NCBI GenBank assembly: GCA_023435305.1
Contig: JAEYRV010000031.1
Location: 1-6,301 of the forward strand
From: Bacillota bacterium
GTDB lineage: Bacteria; Bacillota; Clostridia; Acetivibrionales; DTU013
Direction: 5' to 3'
Length of the DNA: 6,301 bases
The translations under genes were made by a program, and so were the position numbers. Below, piece after piece: positions 5,697 through 6,301 of this stretch (within the stretch, counting starts at the first letter, position 1; every line of letters starts with the position of its first letter). A model generated the notes under the pieces. The model did no database searches and had not been told where the DNA came from. It saw only the letters and a program-made list of their open reading frames with translations.

Positions 5697-5725
5697 TTGA
5701 CAAATGGCGCTCCTGCCTTTATAAT
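5697..5725 (+). promoter_or_regulatory. Promoter of the tRNA-Gln-Lys-Glu-Phe operon
   Basis: TTGACA (5697-5702) and TATAAT (5720-5725) are both consensus, with a 17-bp spacer. The first tRNA begins 21 bp after the -10. This is a very strong housekeeping promoter, as expected for stable RNA. Confidence 0.92.
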
Positions 5726-5746
5726 TGACTTTGCGTTATTATTTGA

Positions 5747-5823
5747 TGGGATGTAGCCAAGCCGGTAAGGCACAGGACTTTGACTCCTGCATCTCGCTGG
5801 TTCGAGTCCAGCCATCCCAGCCA
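5747..5823 (+). tRNA. tRNA-Gln (anticodon TTG)
   Basis: The acceptor arms TGGGATG and CATCCCA pair perfectly, followed by discriminator G5820 and encoded CCA. The anticodon stem CAGGA/TCCTG encloses CTTTGAC, giving anticodon TTG at 5780-5782. The U1-A72 end pair is typical of tRNA-Gln. It is the first gene of a four-tRNA operon. Confidence 0.96.
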
Positions 5824-5827
5824 ATAC

Positions 5828-5903
5828 GGGCCATTAGCTCAGTTGGCAGAGCACTTGACTTTTAATCAAGGTGTCCCGCGTTCGAGTCGCGGATGGCTCA
5901 CCA
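5828..5903 (+). tRNA. tRNA-Lys (anticodon TTT)
   Basis: The acceptor arms GGGCCAT and ATGGCTC pair with one G-T, followed by A5900 and CCA. The anticodon stem CTTGA/TCAAG encloses CTTTTAA, giving anticodon TTT at 5861-5863. Only 4 nt separate it from tRNA-Gln. Confidence 0.96.
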
Positions 5904-5910
5904 TCAACGT

Positions 5911-5986
5911 GGCCCATTGGTCAAGCGGCCTAAGACACCGCCCTTTCACGGCGGTAACACGGGTTCGAATCCCGTATGGGTCACCA
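5911..5986 (+). tRNA. tRNA-Glu (anticodon TTC)
   Basis: The acceptor arms GGCCCAT and ATGGGTC pair with one G-T, followed by A5983 and CCA. The anticodon stem CCGCC/GGCGG encloses CTTTCAC, giving anticodon TTC at 5945-5947. It lies 7 nt after tRNA-Lys. Confidence 0.96.
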
Positions 5987-5992
5987 TTTTAT

Positions 5993-6068
<76 letters not shown>

Positions 6069-6097
6069 TTTATGAATGTTTAAGAAGTTGCTTCTTT

Positions 6098-6133
6098 ATA
6101 ACCACATTGCCGGATGGCAGTGTGGTTATTTTT
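6098..6133 (+). terminator. Rho-independent terminator of the tRNA operon
   Basis: The arms 6098-6111 and 6116-6129 (AACCACATTGCC / GGCAGTGTGGTT with flanking A-T pairs, one G-T) close a GGAT loop and run into a T tract at 6129-6133. A smaller AT-rich hairpin, AAGAAG-TTG-CTTCTT at 6082-6096, precedes it and may aid 3' processing. Confidence 0.9.
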
Positions 6134-6145
6134 CTTCAGGAGGAG

Positions 6146-6186
6146 AGCTTATTTTGTCCCTATTGTCAATAGACACAAAATAAGCT
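6146..6186. repeat. 41-bp near-perfect palindrome
   Basis: The outer arms AGCTTATTTTGT (6146-6157) and ACAAAATAAGCT (6175-6186) are perfect. The inner arms CTATTG (6160-6165) and CAATAG (6167-6172) are also perfect, with one 2-nt mismatch between tiers and a single central base at 6166, so 18 of 20 pairs match. It has no T tail of terminator type. It lies between the tRNA terminator and the next gene and could be an operator, a recombination site or fused insertion-sequence ends. Confidence 0.7.
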
Positions 6187-6256
6187 ACACTATAAATTGA
6201 TTCCTTTTCACATCTTGCTCAGCCATTGAGATTATGAGTAACTGGAGGAAACCTTT

Positions 6257-6301
6257 GTGAAATTGAATAAAGTACTGGTTATGGTTGCTATGCTAGTGAC
6301 G
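6257..6301 (+). CDS. Start of a probably exported protein (partial, runs off the right edge)
   Basis: Fifteen codons are visible from GTG 6257, reading MKLNKVLVMVAMLVT. Two lysines followed by a hydrophobic stretch are typical of a signal peptide or lipoprotein leader, so the product is probably secreted or membrane-bound. The start is supported by a strong GGAGG at 6244-6248, 8 nt upstream. A TATAAA at 6191-6196 could be its -10, though no -35 at good spacing is evident. Function cannot be inferred from so short a piece. Confidence 0.65.
   Translation, partial: MKLNKVLVMVAMLVT

Overview
The window looks like a chromosomal segment of a Gram-positive, low-to-mid GC anaerobe, most likely Clostridia and probably Lachnospiraceae. 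This is inferred from the style of the glutamine-dependent NAD synthetase, a DUF3795-type Cys-rich domain, sigma-A-like promoters, Shine-Dalgarno sites, T-tailed terminators and tRNA genes with encoded CCA. Genus cannot be named from the sequence alone.

Layout. Positions 1-82 probably hold the tail of a plus-strand gene ending in a 9-bp tandem repeat, followed by a hairpin terminator near 155-200. About 1.1 kb without a convincing gene (83-1167) then carries four repeat structures: a 17-bp tandem array (214-315), two inverted-repeat pairs of MITE-like size (398-554 and 694-831), and a 12-bp minisatellite of about 14 units (857-1024). The array lies just upstream of an extended -10 promoter for nadE. 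nadE (1168-3471) is an intact two-domain NAD synthetase enlarged by two in-frame repeat blocks, one inside the glutaminase domain and one in the inter-domain linker. Next are a SAM-dependent methyltransferase with its own promoter (CDS from about 3566), a tRNA-His unit with promoter and terminator, a fusion of a DUF3795-type Cys-rich domain with an S51 peptidase-like domain (4645-5520), and a tRNA-Gln-Lys-Glu-Phe operon (5747-6068) with promoter and terminator. The start of a probably exported protein (6257 onward) runs off the right edge.

The genes do not form one pathway. nadE and the tRNA operons are housekeeping, while the methyltransferase and the DUF3795-S51 protein have unknown substrates. 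The most distinctive feature is repeat expansion: at least five unrelated tandem arrays within 2.5 kb, with units of 9, 12, 17, 54 and 30 bp. Those inside or possibly inside coding sequence all have unit lengths divisible by three, and nadE stays open through both expansions. I see no complete new defence or mobile system. The strongest leads are the repeat-expanded NAD synthetase, the DUF3795-S51 fusion, the MITE-like inverted repeats and the near-perfect palindrome at 6146-6186.
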